DNA of 25,578 nt from UBA6776 sp964636785 (GTDB taxonomy: Bacteria; Bdellovibrionota; Bdellovibrionia; Bdellovibrionales; UBA1609), in contig CAZWVK010000029.1 in assembly GCA_964636785.1 (NCBI GenBank), forward strand, positions 1 to 25,578, in the 5' to 3' direction. Of the stretch, positions 7,126 through 14,024 are shown one piece after another. How positions within the stretch are numbered: position 1 is the stretch's first letter; the number at the start of each line of letters is the position of its first letter. The position numbers and the translations under genes were made by a program. The notes below the pieces were generated by a model, which had not been told where the DNA came from, made no database searches, and was given only the letters and a program-made list of their open reading frames with translations.

Positions 7126-8964
7126 ATGTGTGGAATTGTTGGCTATTTAGGTGGAAAAGATCCAAAAGAGGTTTTGGTCGATGGCTTAAGAGCGCTTGAA
7201 TATCGAGGATATGACAGCGCCGGTGTTGCTATTCTTGATCAAGGGGTTTTCAAGCGAGTTCGTGCGGAAGGGAAGCTTTCAAATCTTTCAACAAGGCTTC
7301 ACGGACAAATGTTTTCCGGACACTTAGGTATAGCCCACACTCGTTGGGCGACACATGGTCCCCCTGTTGAAAAGAACGCTCACCCTCATCATCATGATGG
7401 CGTTGTGCTTGTGCACAATGGAATCATTGAAAACTATGTGGAATTGAAAAAAGAACTTTCTGGAAATGGATCCACATTTGAGTCGGATACGGACTCGGAA
7501 CTGGTTGTTCATTTGATTTCAAATGAAGTGAAGAAAACCAAAGATCTTTTCAAGGCGATTCAGAATATTCTACCTCGCCTGCAAGGTGCTTATTCGATAG
7601 TGGCCGTTTGGGATCAGCAACCGGATCGCTTTGTGGCGTTTAAAAAAGGTCCACCTCTTATTTTTGGACTTGGCGAAAAGGAAATGATTGTCGCTTCTGA
7701 TGTTCAGGCGATTGTTCCTCACACAAGAAAAATCATTCACCTCGAAGATGATCAAATTCTATTGGCCCTTCAAAATGAATTTCAGATTTTTGATTCCAAT
7801 GGAGCAAAGCTTTCTATTGTTCCAAGAGAAATCACGTGGACGTCTGAAAAAGCAGAAAAAGGTGGCCATCCTCACTTTATGTTAAAAGAAATTTTTGAAC
7901 AGCCCCGGGCGGTGGCTCAAGCCCTTCAGCCCCATGTGGATGTTTCTAATCATAAGGTGAAGATGGAGTTCTCCGGCAAAGGAGAGCTTGCGCTGAATGA
8001 GCTTAAAAGTTTTGAGCGGATTTTCATTGTGGCATGTGGAACATCTTATTATGCAGGTCTTGTTGGTGAGTATTTGATTGAGCGGTTGGCGGGAATTCCC
8101 GTTGAGTGTGATATCGCCAGTGAATTTAGGTATCGTTATCCCGTTCTTCCAAAGAACTCTCTTTTCATCTCAATTTCCCAAAGTGGAGAAACAGCGGACA
8201 CTCTCGCAGCTGTTCGCCTGGCCAAATCCAGTGGTGCGAAAGTTTTAAGTATATGTAACGTTCCGGAATCATCCATTGATCGGGAAGCACATGGAAGTTT
8301 AAGAATGAGTGCGGGTGTTGAAGTCGGTGTTGCAAGCACAAAGGCCTTCACTGCAACATTAACACTCTTAAGTCTCTTATCCCTTCAGATTGCAAAGTCT
8401 CTTGGAAAGCTAAATGAAGATGAAGAGGCCAAGTACATTGAAGAGCTTCTTGGGACTCCATCACGGATGGAAACTGTTCTTGCATTTGATAGCTACTTTG
8501 ATGAAGCATCGGAGACCTTAAAGGCAAATAAAGGATTTTTATATCTTGGACGGGGAGTTCATTATCCAATTGCTCTGGAAGGGGCATTGAAGTTGAAGGA
8601 ACTCGCCTATATGCACGCCGAAGGTTATGCGGCAGGGGAAATGAAGCACGGCCCTCTTGCATTGATTGATCATAAAATGGCTGTCGTTGTTCTTGCGCCA
8701 AAAGATGAGCTTTACGAAAAGACACTATCCAATTTGGAAGAAGCAAGAGCGCGGGGTGGAAAGATCATATCGATTGGAAGTCATGGAGATGAGCGCTTAG
8801 AGGAGCTTTCCGAACATTACCTCGCGCTTCCAGATGCGTCGTGGTTTACGCTGCCATTGTTAGAAGTGATTCCTCTTCAACTTTTATCTTATCACGTCGC
8901 AGATTCTTTAGGGCATGATGTGGATCAGCCGCGAAACCTCGCGAAATCAGTGACTGTAGAGTAG
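7126..8964 (+). CDS. glmS: Glutamine--fructose-6-phosphate aminotransferase (isomerizing) GlmS
   Basis: Converts fructose-6-phosphate and glutamine to glucosamine-6-phosphate, the committed step into amino-sugar synthesis. The 612-residue protein starts MCGIVGYLGG, exposing the N-terminal nucleophile Cys after Met removal. The glutaminase domain (about 2-220) has TRWATHG and HNGIIENY. Two SIS domains follow: SISQSGETADTLAA and ASTKAFTATL in the first, and LEGALKLKELAYMHAEGYAAGEMKHGP in the second. The C-terminus DQPRNLAKSVTVE is the expected invariant tail with its catalytic Lys. An AAGGA stretch lies in the end of glmU and the gap is only eight bases, so there is no room for a glmS ribozyme or long leader. 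It ends 29 bp from the convergent dciA gene, with no strong terminator visible. Confidence 0.98.
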   Translation: MCGIVGYLGGKDPKEVLVDGLRALEYRGYDSAGVAILDQGVFKRVRAEGKLSNLSTRLHGQMFSGHLGIAHTRWATHGPPVEKNAHPHHHDGVVLVHNGIIENYVELKKELSGNGSTFESDTDSELVVHLISNEVKKTKDLFKAIQNILPRLQGAYSIVAVWDQQPDRFVAFKKGPPLIFGLGEKEMIVASDVQAIVPHTRKIIHLEDDQILLALQNEFQIFDSNGAKLSIVPREITWTSEKAEKGGHPHFMLKEIFEQPRAVAQALQPHVDVSNHKVKMEFSGKGELALNELKSFERIFIVACGTSYYAGLVGEYLIERLAGIPVECDIASEFRYRYPVLPKNSLFISISQSGETADTLAAVRLAKSSGAKVLSICNVPESSIDREAHGSLRMSAGVEVGVASTKAFTATLTLLSLLSLQIAKSLGKLNEDEEAKYIEELLGTPSRMETVLAFDSYFDEASETLKANKGFLYLGRGVHYPIALEGALKLKELAYMHAEGYAAGEMKHGPLALIDHKMAVVVLAPKDELYEKTLSNLEEARARGGKIISIGSHGDERLEELSEHYLALPDASWFTLPLLEVIPLQLLSYHVADSLGHDVDQPRNLAKSVTVE

Positions 8965-8993
8965 AAATGCGGTGAACCTGAAGTGATTCTAAA

Positions 8994-9362
8994 TCAGAAG
9001 ATCGAGTCGGGGACATCTTCATCAGAAGAGGCGCGACGGCGTTCCAGAGTGAAACGAATTTCCTGGACCTGATCCTTGCCCAAAAACTGATTGATACGAT
9101 TCTTGAGCTCTTCTTCCATAAATCTCATCTCTTGAAGACGAGTTGAGCTTTTCACCCATATTACGAGGCGTTGGAACTTAAGACTGACCGGAAGACTGGA
9201 CTCGGCCGCCGTCGGGCCGACGATTTTTTTCCAAGATTTCACCAGCTTGAACTTTAAAAACTGATCCGAGAGCGGTGACTTGCCATTGGCAAGTATGGTC
9301 TGTAAAACGCTGGAAAGATCAGTAAGGTCACTCTGCTTTCTCTTATTGTCTTTTTTGGCCAT
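8994..9362 (-). CDS. dciA: DUF721/DciA-family protein, probable replicative helicase operator
   Basis: A 122-residue basic protein. The central part (about 30-105: LSDQFLKFKLVKSWKKIVGP, LVIWVKSSTRLQEMRFMEEELKNRIN, VQEIRFTL) matches the compact KH-like DUF721 fold, with the conserved W-x-x-IVG and the helix that follows. DciA proteins interact with DnaB helicase and replace DnaC/DnaI-type loaders in many bacteria; that role is established for the family and inferred here. The N-terminus is Lys-rich (MAKKDNKRKQ), and the acidic tail (SSDEDVPDSIF) may be disordered. It lies alone between convergent glmS and divergent trmFO. Only 31 bp separate its start from the trmFO start, so its promoter must reach into the trmFO coding region. 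The ribosome binding site before the ATG is weak. Confidence 0.8.
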   Translation of the reverse strand: MAKKDNKRKQSDLTDLSSVLQTILANGKSPLSDQFLKFKLVKSWKKIVGPTAAESSLPVSLKFQRLVIWVKSSTRLQEMRFMEEELKNRINQFLGKDQVQEIRFTLERRRASSDEDVPDSIF

Positions 9363-9393
9363 TTGGGAAAGTTAACATGAATGAGGATGTGAA

Positions 9394-10737
9394 ATGAACC
9401 AAAATCCCTCAAATCAAATTATTTCAGTGGTCGGCGGCGGTCTTGCCGGCTCTGAGTGCGCTTACCAGCTCGCTCAGAAGGGATACGAAGTTGTTCTTTA
9501 TGAAATGAGAGGAACGGGCCGCTCAACTCCTGCTCATAAAACAGATCGTCTCGCTGAGCTTGTCTGTTCAAATTCCTTTGGAAGTACGACCGACTACTCC
9601 GCGCCAGGGCAGCTCAAATGGGAAGCTGAAAAAATGGGTTCGATTGTTCTTGAGGCGGCAAAAAATGCACAAGTTCCTGCTGGTATGGCTTTGGGAGTGG
9701 ATCGAGTCGTCTTTGCTCAGGAAATCACAGAGCGCGTTTACAATCATCCAAAAATCACAGTTAAAAGAGAAGTGATCAGCTCGCTCAATCAGATTCCACG
9801 ACCAACAGTTATTGCCACAGGGCCTCTGACTGATGAGGAACTCGCAAAAGATATCAAATTGCATTTTGATGATGAGTTTTTATATTTTTATGATGCCATT
9901 GCACCGATCATTGATTTTGATTCCATCAATCACGATGTCGTTTTTCGTGCAGATCGTTTCGATAAAGGAACAAAGGACTACTTGAACTGCCCTCTGGAAA
10001 AGGAAGATTATTTCCGCCTCATTGAAGAGATAAAACAAGCGCGAAAAGTGGAATTCAAAGAGTTTGAAAAAGTGCCGTATTTCTCGGGTTGCATGCCGAT
10101 TGAGGCGATGATCGAAAATGGTGATCAAACTCCGCGCTTTGGACCGATGTCGCCAAAAGGAATCCGTAATCCAAAAAATGGCGAGAATTATTACGCCATT
10201 GTTCAGCTTCGTCAGGACAATAAAGAAGGCACCGCTTACAATATGGTTGGCTTTCAGACCAAGCTTGCATACGGCGAGCAGAAACGAATCTTTCAGATGA
10301 TTCCGGGTCTTGAAAATGCGGAGTTCTTAAAACTCGGGAGTATTCATAAGAATATGTATATCCAGTCGCCCAAAAAACTTTCGCCGTTTCTTTCTTCGCC
10401 GAAAGATCCATGGCTGTTTTTTGCAGGTCAAATCACCGGAGTCGAAGGTTATTTCGATTCAACATGCATTGGTTTGATGGTGGCTCATTTTATCGATGAC
10501 CAGATGAAGGGGAGAGATGTGATCCGTCCGCCACGTGCATCGGCATTCGGAAGCCTTTTGAATGGCATCACCGAAGACAACGATTATTTTCAACCCACCA
10601 ATATCAATTTCGGATTATTCCCAAACCCACCTGGCTTTGAAGTCAAAAACAAAGAGGGAAAAAAACGAAAACGCGAACTCCAGCTCGAGCTTGCCAAAGA
10701 AGCCTTCTCAATCTGGGAAAAAGCCCCTCAAGCCTAA
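9394..10737 (+). CDS. trmFO: Folate-dependent tRNA m5U54 methyltransferase TrmFO
   Basis: Methylates U54 in the T-loop of tRNAs using 5,10-methylenetetrahydrofolate and FAD, replacing SAM-dependent TrmA. The 447-residue protein starts with an FAD-binding Rossmann motif, GGGLAGSE at 14-21. The family signature ELVCSNSFGS carries C58, and FSGCMPIEAM carries C233; these are the counterparts of the two cysteines known in B. subtilis TrmFO. GQITGVEGYFDS near the C-terminal third is also characteristic. GAGGATG just upstream supports the ATG at 9394. A six-codon frame (9377-9397) overlaps this start as ATGA. The C-terminal KNKEGKKRKREL stretch is basic, which would suit RNA contact. The gene ends 18 bp before a large stem-loop element. 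Confidence 0.97.
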   Translation: MNQNPSNQIISVVGGGLAGSECAYQLAQKGYEVVLYEMRGTGRSTPAHKTDRLAELVCSNSFGSTTDYSAPGQLKWEAEKMGSIVLEAAKNAQVPAGMALGVDRVVFAQEITERVYNHPKITVKREVISSLNQIPRPTVIATGPLTDEELAKDIKLHFDDEFLYFYDAIAPIIDFDSINHDVVFRADRFDKGTKDYLNCPLEKEDYFRLIEEIKQARKVEFKEFEKVPYFSGCMPIEAMIENGDQTPRFGPMSPKGIRNPKNGENYYAIVQLRQDNKEGTAYNMVGFQTKLAYGEQKRIFQMIPGLENAEFLKLGSIHKNMYIQSPKKLSPFLSSPKDPWLFFAGQITGVEGYFDSTCIGLMVAHFIDDQMKGRDVIRPPRASAFGSLLNGITEDNDYFQPTNINFGLFPNPPGFEVKNKEGKKRKRELQLELAKEAFSIWEKAPQA

Positions 10738-10755
10738 ACTAAAGAGCAAGAAGCA

Positions 10756-10872
10756 TTTCAGACTCTATAAATTAAAACTGCTTTCAGGAGACGCGCATCC
10801 ATGCGCTCGCCACTTTCGCCATCCTGGCTCGTGGAGCATCCTTCAAGCAGTTTTAATTTATATAGTCTGAAA
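10756..10872 (+). repeat. Structured stem-loop element, copy 1 (downstream of trmFO)
   Basis: A 28-bp arm at 10756-10783 pairs with 10845-10872 with a single mismatch. The arms are AT-rich and enclose a 61-nt GC-richer cap. Inside the cap, GCGCAT (10793-10798) pairs with ATGCGC (10801-10806). A second interrupted stem pairs CTC (10806-10808) and CAC (10811-10813) with GTGGAG (10831-10836), and encloses the hairpin GCCA-TCC-TGGC (10818-10828). AGGA (10786-10789) and TCCT (10839-10842) can close the cap. The arm begins 18 bp after the trmFO stop and a short T-rich run (10875-10879) follows, so a terminator or processing role is possible. It is clearly related to copy 2 read on the minus strand. 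Confidence 0.9.
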
Positions 10873-10903
10873 GACTTTTGTTCCTTACCATTCCACGAAT
10901 AGG

Positions 10904-11036
10904 GATAGTATTTTCGAACTATGAATATTTAAAGTGCTTTGAGGACGCTCCGCGAGGCATGGATGCCGAAAGCGGAGTACATGGACGTACGGCTCCGAAA
11001 AGCATTTTAAATATTCATAGTTCGAAAAGTATTATC
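10904..11036 (-). repeat. Structured stem-loop element, copy 2 (downstream of mlaD)
   Basis: The arm at 10904-10940 pairs with 10999-11036, with a 23-bp uninterrupted core and a few mismatches or one bulge outside it. The cap holds CTCCGC (10948-10953) paired with GCGGAG (10972-10977). This encloses GGCAT-GG-ATGCC (10956-10967) behind a GAAA spacer. A separate GTAC hairpin (10977-10980 with 10987-10990) lies beside it. Read on the minus strand, the cap aligns with the cap of copy 1 almost end to end (shared TCCATG, CTTTCG, GGAGC, TCCT and flanking TGCTTT/AAGCA), with several stems changed on both sides. The arm begins 14 bp after the mlaD stop, in mlaD sense orientation. Confidence 0.9.
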
Positions 11037-11050
11037 TCGATGGAATGAGG

Positions 11051-11803
11051 TTACTTGGCTTCTTCGAGTAAAGGCGACAGAAATTGATTGCGTTTTGTTT
11101 CGCCGAGAAAGCCGGAGATCTTTCGGTATATGGAAGGATCATTGATGAGTGCACCAAGTGTGCCTTCGCCATTGTCGATCTTCGTTAAAATCGAATTCAA
11201 GCGAACCAGGGTTTCGCCTTCCGCGCGATCAAAAAACTTCTCTAGCTTTTGACTTCCATCAGTTAAGTTTGCGATCAGGCGCTGACTATTATTATTATGG
11301 TTGAGATTCTTGAGTAAAATATTGAGTTCTTGGATCACATCACCCACGCTGCTCAGCTTTTCGGACTCCGATGCGATCTGCTCGATAAAATCTTTGGTGT
11401 CTCCAGATTTCAAAAGACCACCCTCTTTAAGTGGTGCCGCTTCCATCGACCCAGGCGTGATATACACATACTTATCACCAAGAGCCCCTTGCGTACGAAC
11501 GGAGGCTTCTGAACCTTCAGTGATACGACCCTGAAAGCTATTATCAATCATCAAAGAAACTTCCAAAAGGTCACTTCCAGAAAGAAAATCAATGCGCTCG
11601 ACATTTCCAACTGGAAAGCCGCTCAATGACACCACAGATCCTCGCGATAAACCTTGAACCTGATCGAAATGAACTTTCAGGGTGTAGGTGCTTCTGAAAA
11701 AGAATTTTCCACCGCCAAGCAAAAGAATCGATCCTACCAAGATTGCTAGGCCCAGGATTGCAAAAATTCCGACCTTAATTTGAGTCTGATAATTTGCTTC
11801 CAT
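11051..11803 (-). CDS. mlaD: MCE-domain lipid-binding protein MlaD
   Basis: Membrane-anchored substrate-binding subunit of the Mla/MCE phospholipid transporter. A single N-terminal helix (about 11-32: VGIFAILGLAILVGSILLLG) anchors it in the inner membrane. The MCE beta-barrel spans about 38-115, with VHFDQVQGLSRGSVVSLSGFPVGNVERIDF as signature. The remaining C-terminal portion to residue 250 is mostly helical and could form the hydrophobic tunnel seen in hexameric MlaD rings. It is longer than E. coli MlaD (about 180 aa), as is common outside Enterobacteria. It is the last gene of the operon, two bases after the mlaF stop, with AAGGAG directly upstream of its ATG. A large stem-loop element starts 14 bp past its stop. 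Confidence 0.93.
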   Translation of the reverse strand: MEANYQTQIKVGIFAILGLAILVGSILLLGGGKFFFRSTYTLKVHFDQVQGLSRGSVVSLSGFPVGNVERIDFLSGSDLLEVSLMIDNSFQGRITEGSEASVRTQGALGDKYVYITPGSMEAAPLKEGGLLKSGDTKDFIEQIASESEKLSSVGDVIQELNILLKNLNHNNNSQRLIANLTDGSQKLEKFFDRAEGETLVRLNSILTKIDNGEGTLGALINDPSIYRKISGFLGETKRNQFLSPLLEEAK

Positions 11804-11805
11804 CT

Positions 11806-12540
11806 TTAGGCTCCTTTTTCTCCAGTGATAAATTTCTGTAAAGGACTGTCTTCTTCATTTTCAAGTTCCTCGCGTGTGCCCATGGCTTTGATGCGTCCAT
11901 CTCCAAGTAGGCAGAAGCGATCACAGACTGCGAAAGCCGTTGGCATATCGTGTGTGACCAGGATCGATGTGACCCCTTTTTCCTTCATTCGTAAAATCAT
12001 CTCCTGAATACGAATGGTATTAAAAGGATCCAGACCGGCCGTCGGCTCATCATAAAGAATAACTTTAGGTCCAATGATAGTTGAGCGGGCAATTCCAACG
12101 CGTTTTTGCATTCCGCCGGAAAGCTGGCTGGGATAAAGCTCTTCGTTTCCACTTAAACCAAATTCTTGCAGCTGCTCAGTGATCTTCTTTCGAATTTCAT
12201 TTTCGTTCAAACCAGTATGCTCTCGCAAAGGAAAAGCCAGATTGTCAAAAATGCTGAGGGAATCAAACAAGGCTCCGTTTTGAAAGACATAGGCCACTTT
12301 CACACGAATGGAAGTGAGTTCTCGCTCATTGAACTTGGTGATATCTTCCCCTTCAATTAAAATTTCACCGCCATCCGCTTTCTCAAGTCCAATTAGGCTT
12401 CTTAAGATCACAGATTTTCCAACCCCGGATCCACCGACAAGTCCAAGGCATTCGCCTTCTTTGACCGAGAAGGTGATGTCCTTATGAACATCTTTGCCGC
12501 GAAAGGATTTTTTAAAGTGTTTGACGTCAATTATAGCCAT
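11806..12540 (-). CDS. mlaF: ABC transporter ATPase MlaF
   Basis: Energising subunit of the Mla lipid transporter, at the cytoplasmic face of MlaE. The 244-residue ATPase has Walker A GGSGVGKS (36-43), a Q-loop in VAYVFQNGALFDSLS, signature LSGGMQKRVGIAR, Walker B VILYDEPTAGLDP and an H-loop in ILVTHDMPTA. GALFDSLSIFDNLAFPLRE after the Q-loop is typical of the MCE-associated ATPases. Its start overlaps the mlaE stop by 10 bp and mlaD follows two bases after its stop, giving a tightly coupled operon. No MlaB (STAS) partner gene is present in the operon. Confidence 0.96.
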   Translation of the reverse strand: MAIIDVKHFKKSFRGKDVHKDITFSVKEGECLGLVGGSGVGKSVILRSLIGLEKADGGEILIEGEDITKFNERELTSIRVKVAYVFQNGALFDSLSIFDNLAFPLREHTGLNENEIRKKITEQLQEFGLSGNEELYPSQLSGGMQKRVGIARSTIIGPKVILYDEPTAGLDPFNTIRIQEMILRMKEKGVTSILVTHDMPTAFAVCDRFCLLGDGRIKAMGTREELENEEDSPLQKFITGEKGA

Positions 12541-13298
12541 TGTTCAATCACCCAAAAACCTTTTGTCAAAATATAGTCACCAATCAAAATAAAAATCGAA
12601 GATGTGACAACAGACTTTGTTGTCGCAGATCCAACACCGCGTGTTCCGGACTCCACATTGAGGCCGAAATAACAGGCGACAAGTGCAATCGCTAAAGCAA
12701 ACACAGGGGCTTTTGCAAATCCAGAAAAATAGTCAACCAAGGTCACGGTCTCAAGAATCTTTTGAACATAGAAAAGGGGATCGAGTCCAAGTTCGGTGGA
12801 TCCCACAATAAGACCACCAATTACGCCGACAAAATCCGCAAAGGCAACTAGAAGTGGAATCGCAATCAAACAAGCAAGCACTCGTGGTAAAACCACTTTT
12901 TTAATCGGAGATGTTCCAAGCGCTCTGAGAGCATCAATCTGCTGAGTCACTGTCATCGAGCCAATTTCAGAAGTGATCCCAGCACCAACGCGTGCGGCCA
13001 GCATAAGGCAAGTAAAGACAGGACCCATCTCGCGAATAATCGAGAGTGAAACGATCTTTGGAACATAAAGTTTCCCGCCAAACTTCTCAAGACCAAGTCC
13101 AAATTGAAGAGCCATCACCATGCCAGTGGACGCAGCAGTAATAAACACCAAAGGAAGAGACTTCATTCCAACCTGGTAGATCTGCTCCATTGTGAGTTTA
13201 AACGGAAAAGGCCAATGAAAAAGCTCTTTGAAAACCTGCGCTCCAAGAAGTGTGGTTCCGCCAAAAAAACTTAAGGTTCGCTCAACGGATTCTTTCAT
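12531..13298 (-). CDS. mlaE: ABC transporter permease MlaE
   Basis: Inner-membrane permease of the MCE lipid transporter. The 255-residue protein is hydrophobic with about five to six membrane segments and carries the family core: FITAASTGMVMALQFGLGLEKFG, IIREMGPVFTCLMLAARVGAGITSEIGSM and ALRALGTSPIKKVVLPRVLAC. The ExGxM helix and the P-R-V-LA coupling region are conserved. The length is typical of MlaE. Its ATG overlaps the lipoprotein TGA (ATGA) and its stop overlaps mlaF by 10 bp, so stoichiometric production is likely. Direction of lipid flow cannot be judged from sequence. Confidence 0.95.
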   Translation of the reverse strand: MKESVERTLSFFGGTTLLGAQVFKELFHWPFPFKLTMEQIYQVGMKSLPLVFITAASTGMVMALQFGLGLEKFGGKLYVPKIVSLSIIREMGPVFTCLMLAARVGAGITSEIGSMTVTQQIDALRALGTSPIKKVVLPRVLACLIAIPLLVAFADFVGVIGGLIVGSTELGLDPLFYVQKILETVTLVDYFSGFAKAPVFALAIALVACYFGLNVESGTRGVGSATTKSVVTSSIFILIGDYILTKGFWVIEQWL

Positions 13299-13798
13299 AA
13301 TGGGTTAAAGTCTTTCTTGAAAGACAGGTAAGCGCTGTGATCCTTCGAAAATTCACTCTCGCTTCCCAGATAAGCTAAATTAAACAAACAATCATTCTTG
13401 AAAAATGTGAGCAGCTCAACCTTAACTGCCGAATCCTGACTCTGTTGTCGTCCAACGCTCTCTATTGCCTCAACACCTTTGTGAGTGATCTTTTTTTGTG
13501 ACTGTACAGCGAGACCTTGTGAGTTCAAAAGTGTTCTGGCAATTTCCTTCAAAACGATGTGGCCATGATCACCACACTCAGAAACATAAGTGATTGTGTT
13601 TCCTGTTTCTGGATTTCTCCAGGCTTTGTCTGCACTTCCCGAAGCGATTTCTCGAAACGGAGACTTTGGAGCTTCAAAAGACAGTTTCTCTGCAGGTTCT
13701 AATACCTTGGGAGCGAGATTCACCGAAATGCATCCGCTCATTGCCAACGCAAAAAATAACAGACTAAGACTCTGTGCCTTCAACTGCTGAAAGATCAT
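13295..13798 (-). CDS. Lipoprotein heading the Mla operon
   Basis: A 167-residue protein with a basic N-terminus, a hydrophobic stretch (LSLLFFALAM) and a lipobox MSGC placing the lipidated residue at C23. The mature part contains WRNPETGNTITYVSEC and a second distant Cys (C75, C137) that could form a disulfide in the periplasm. I do not recognise a characterised family. The position suggests an accessory or outer-membrane docking subunit for the MCE transporter, comparable in place to the auxiliary lipoproteins of other MCE operons; that is inference. AGAGGAAA before the ATG at 13798 is a good ribosome binding site. It is translationally coupled to mlaE through ATGA. Confidence 0.85.
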   Translation of the reverse strand: MIFQQLKAQSLSLLFFALAMSGCISVNLAPKVLEPAEKLSFEAPKSPFREIASGSADKAWRNPETGNTITYVSECGDHGHIVLKEIARTLLNSQGLAVQSQKKITHKGVEAIESVGRQQSQDSAVKVELLTFFKNDCLFNLAYLGSESEFSKDHSAYLSFKKDFNPL

Positions 13799-13848
13799 GA
13801 TGTTTCCTCTGACGGCTTATCGGTCAGCTTTTTCAATGAGTTGAAGTA

Positions 13849-13876
13849 ATTAGACATGAACAAAGACGTTTGTCTA
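13849..13876 (-). promoter_or_regulatory. Putative sigma-70-type promoter of the lipoprotein-mlaEFD operon
   Basis: On the minus strand, TAGACA (13876-13871) as -35 and TCTAAT (13854-13849) as -10, spaced 16 bp, each matching consensus at five of six positions. The predicted start near 13842 would give a leader of about 43 nt before the lipoprotein ATG. The boxes overlap a dyad listed separately. No transcript evidence is available. Confidence 0.4.
13851..13876. promoter_or_regulatory. Dyad TAGACA-N14-TGTCTA in the divergent promoter region
   Basis: TAGACA (13851-13856) and TGTCTA (13871-13876) form a perfect 6-bp inverted repeat, with a nested ACAAA-GACG-TTTGT (13860-13873). Related half-sites recur at ATAGACC (13887-13893) and GGTCTAG (13940-13946). 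The dyad centre is about 147 bp upstream of the predicted sigma-54 start, within the usual range for activator binding sites, and it also covers the putative mla promoter. It could be an enhancer site or an operator; neither is proven. Confidence 0.35.
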
Positions 13877-13984
13877 GCAGTAGCCCATAGACCTGTCACC
13901 AAATTGGCAGAAAGGATTGCGATTCAGTCAAAACTCATTGGTCTAGTACGACCTCATTTCAATAGTTTAACAGTGCTTATCTAT

Positions 13985-14000
13985 TGGCACCAACTCTGCT
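13985..14000 (+). promoter_or_regulatory. Sigma-54 (RpoN) promoter of the flagellar operon
   Basis: TGGCAC with GG at 13986-13987 and CTGCT with GC at 13998-13999. The ten bases between GG and GC are the exact required spacing, and the -24 element matches consensus fully. The predicted start is near 14011, only a few bases before the AGGGGGA ribosome binding site (14013-14019). The leader would therefore be about 14-20 nt. Presence of two sigma-54 activator genes in the window, one of them inside this operon, supports the call. Confidence 0.85.
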
Positions 14001-14024
14001 TAAGCAGATCTCAGGGGGAATCCA

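Larger units (their letters stand above)
10738..11050. other. 313-bp convergent intergenic region filled by two stem-loop elements
   Basis: No credible gene lies between the trmFO stop and the mlaD stop. Nearly the whole stretch is two very long imperfect inverted repeats (10756-10872 and 10904-11036), about 31 bp apart and in opposite orientation. They are listed separately. The gap between them (10873-10903) is partly palindromic with 11039-11049: the CATTCCA stretch at 10889-10895 is matched by TGGAATG at 11041-11047. Confidence 0.9.

Noticed and set aside
8965..8993. Terminator between convergent glmS and dciA
   Set aside because: The 29 bp show no clear stem-loop with a T run. Termination probably lies within the coding ends or depends on Rho.
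10562..10870. 102-codon frame over the end of trmFO and stem-loop copy 1
   Set aside because: It is an out-of-frame shadow of trmFO that continues through the palindrome, with no protein-like signature.
10738..11050. CRISPR array or insertion sequence with terminal inverted repeats
   Set aside because: There are no regularly spaced direct repeats and no transposase gene. The two units are inverted and each folds on itself, unlike an array or a simple IS.
13903..13921. Second sigma-54-like sequence, TTGGCAG followed by TTGCG
   Set aside because: Eleven bases separate GG and GC instead of ten, and spacing is critical for sigma-54. The site at 13985-14000 is much better.
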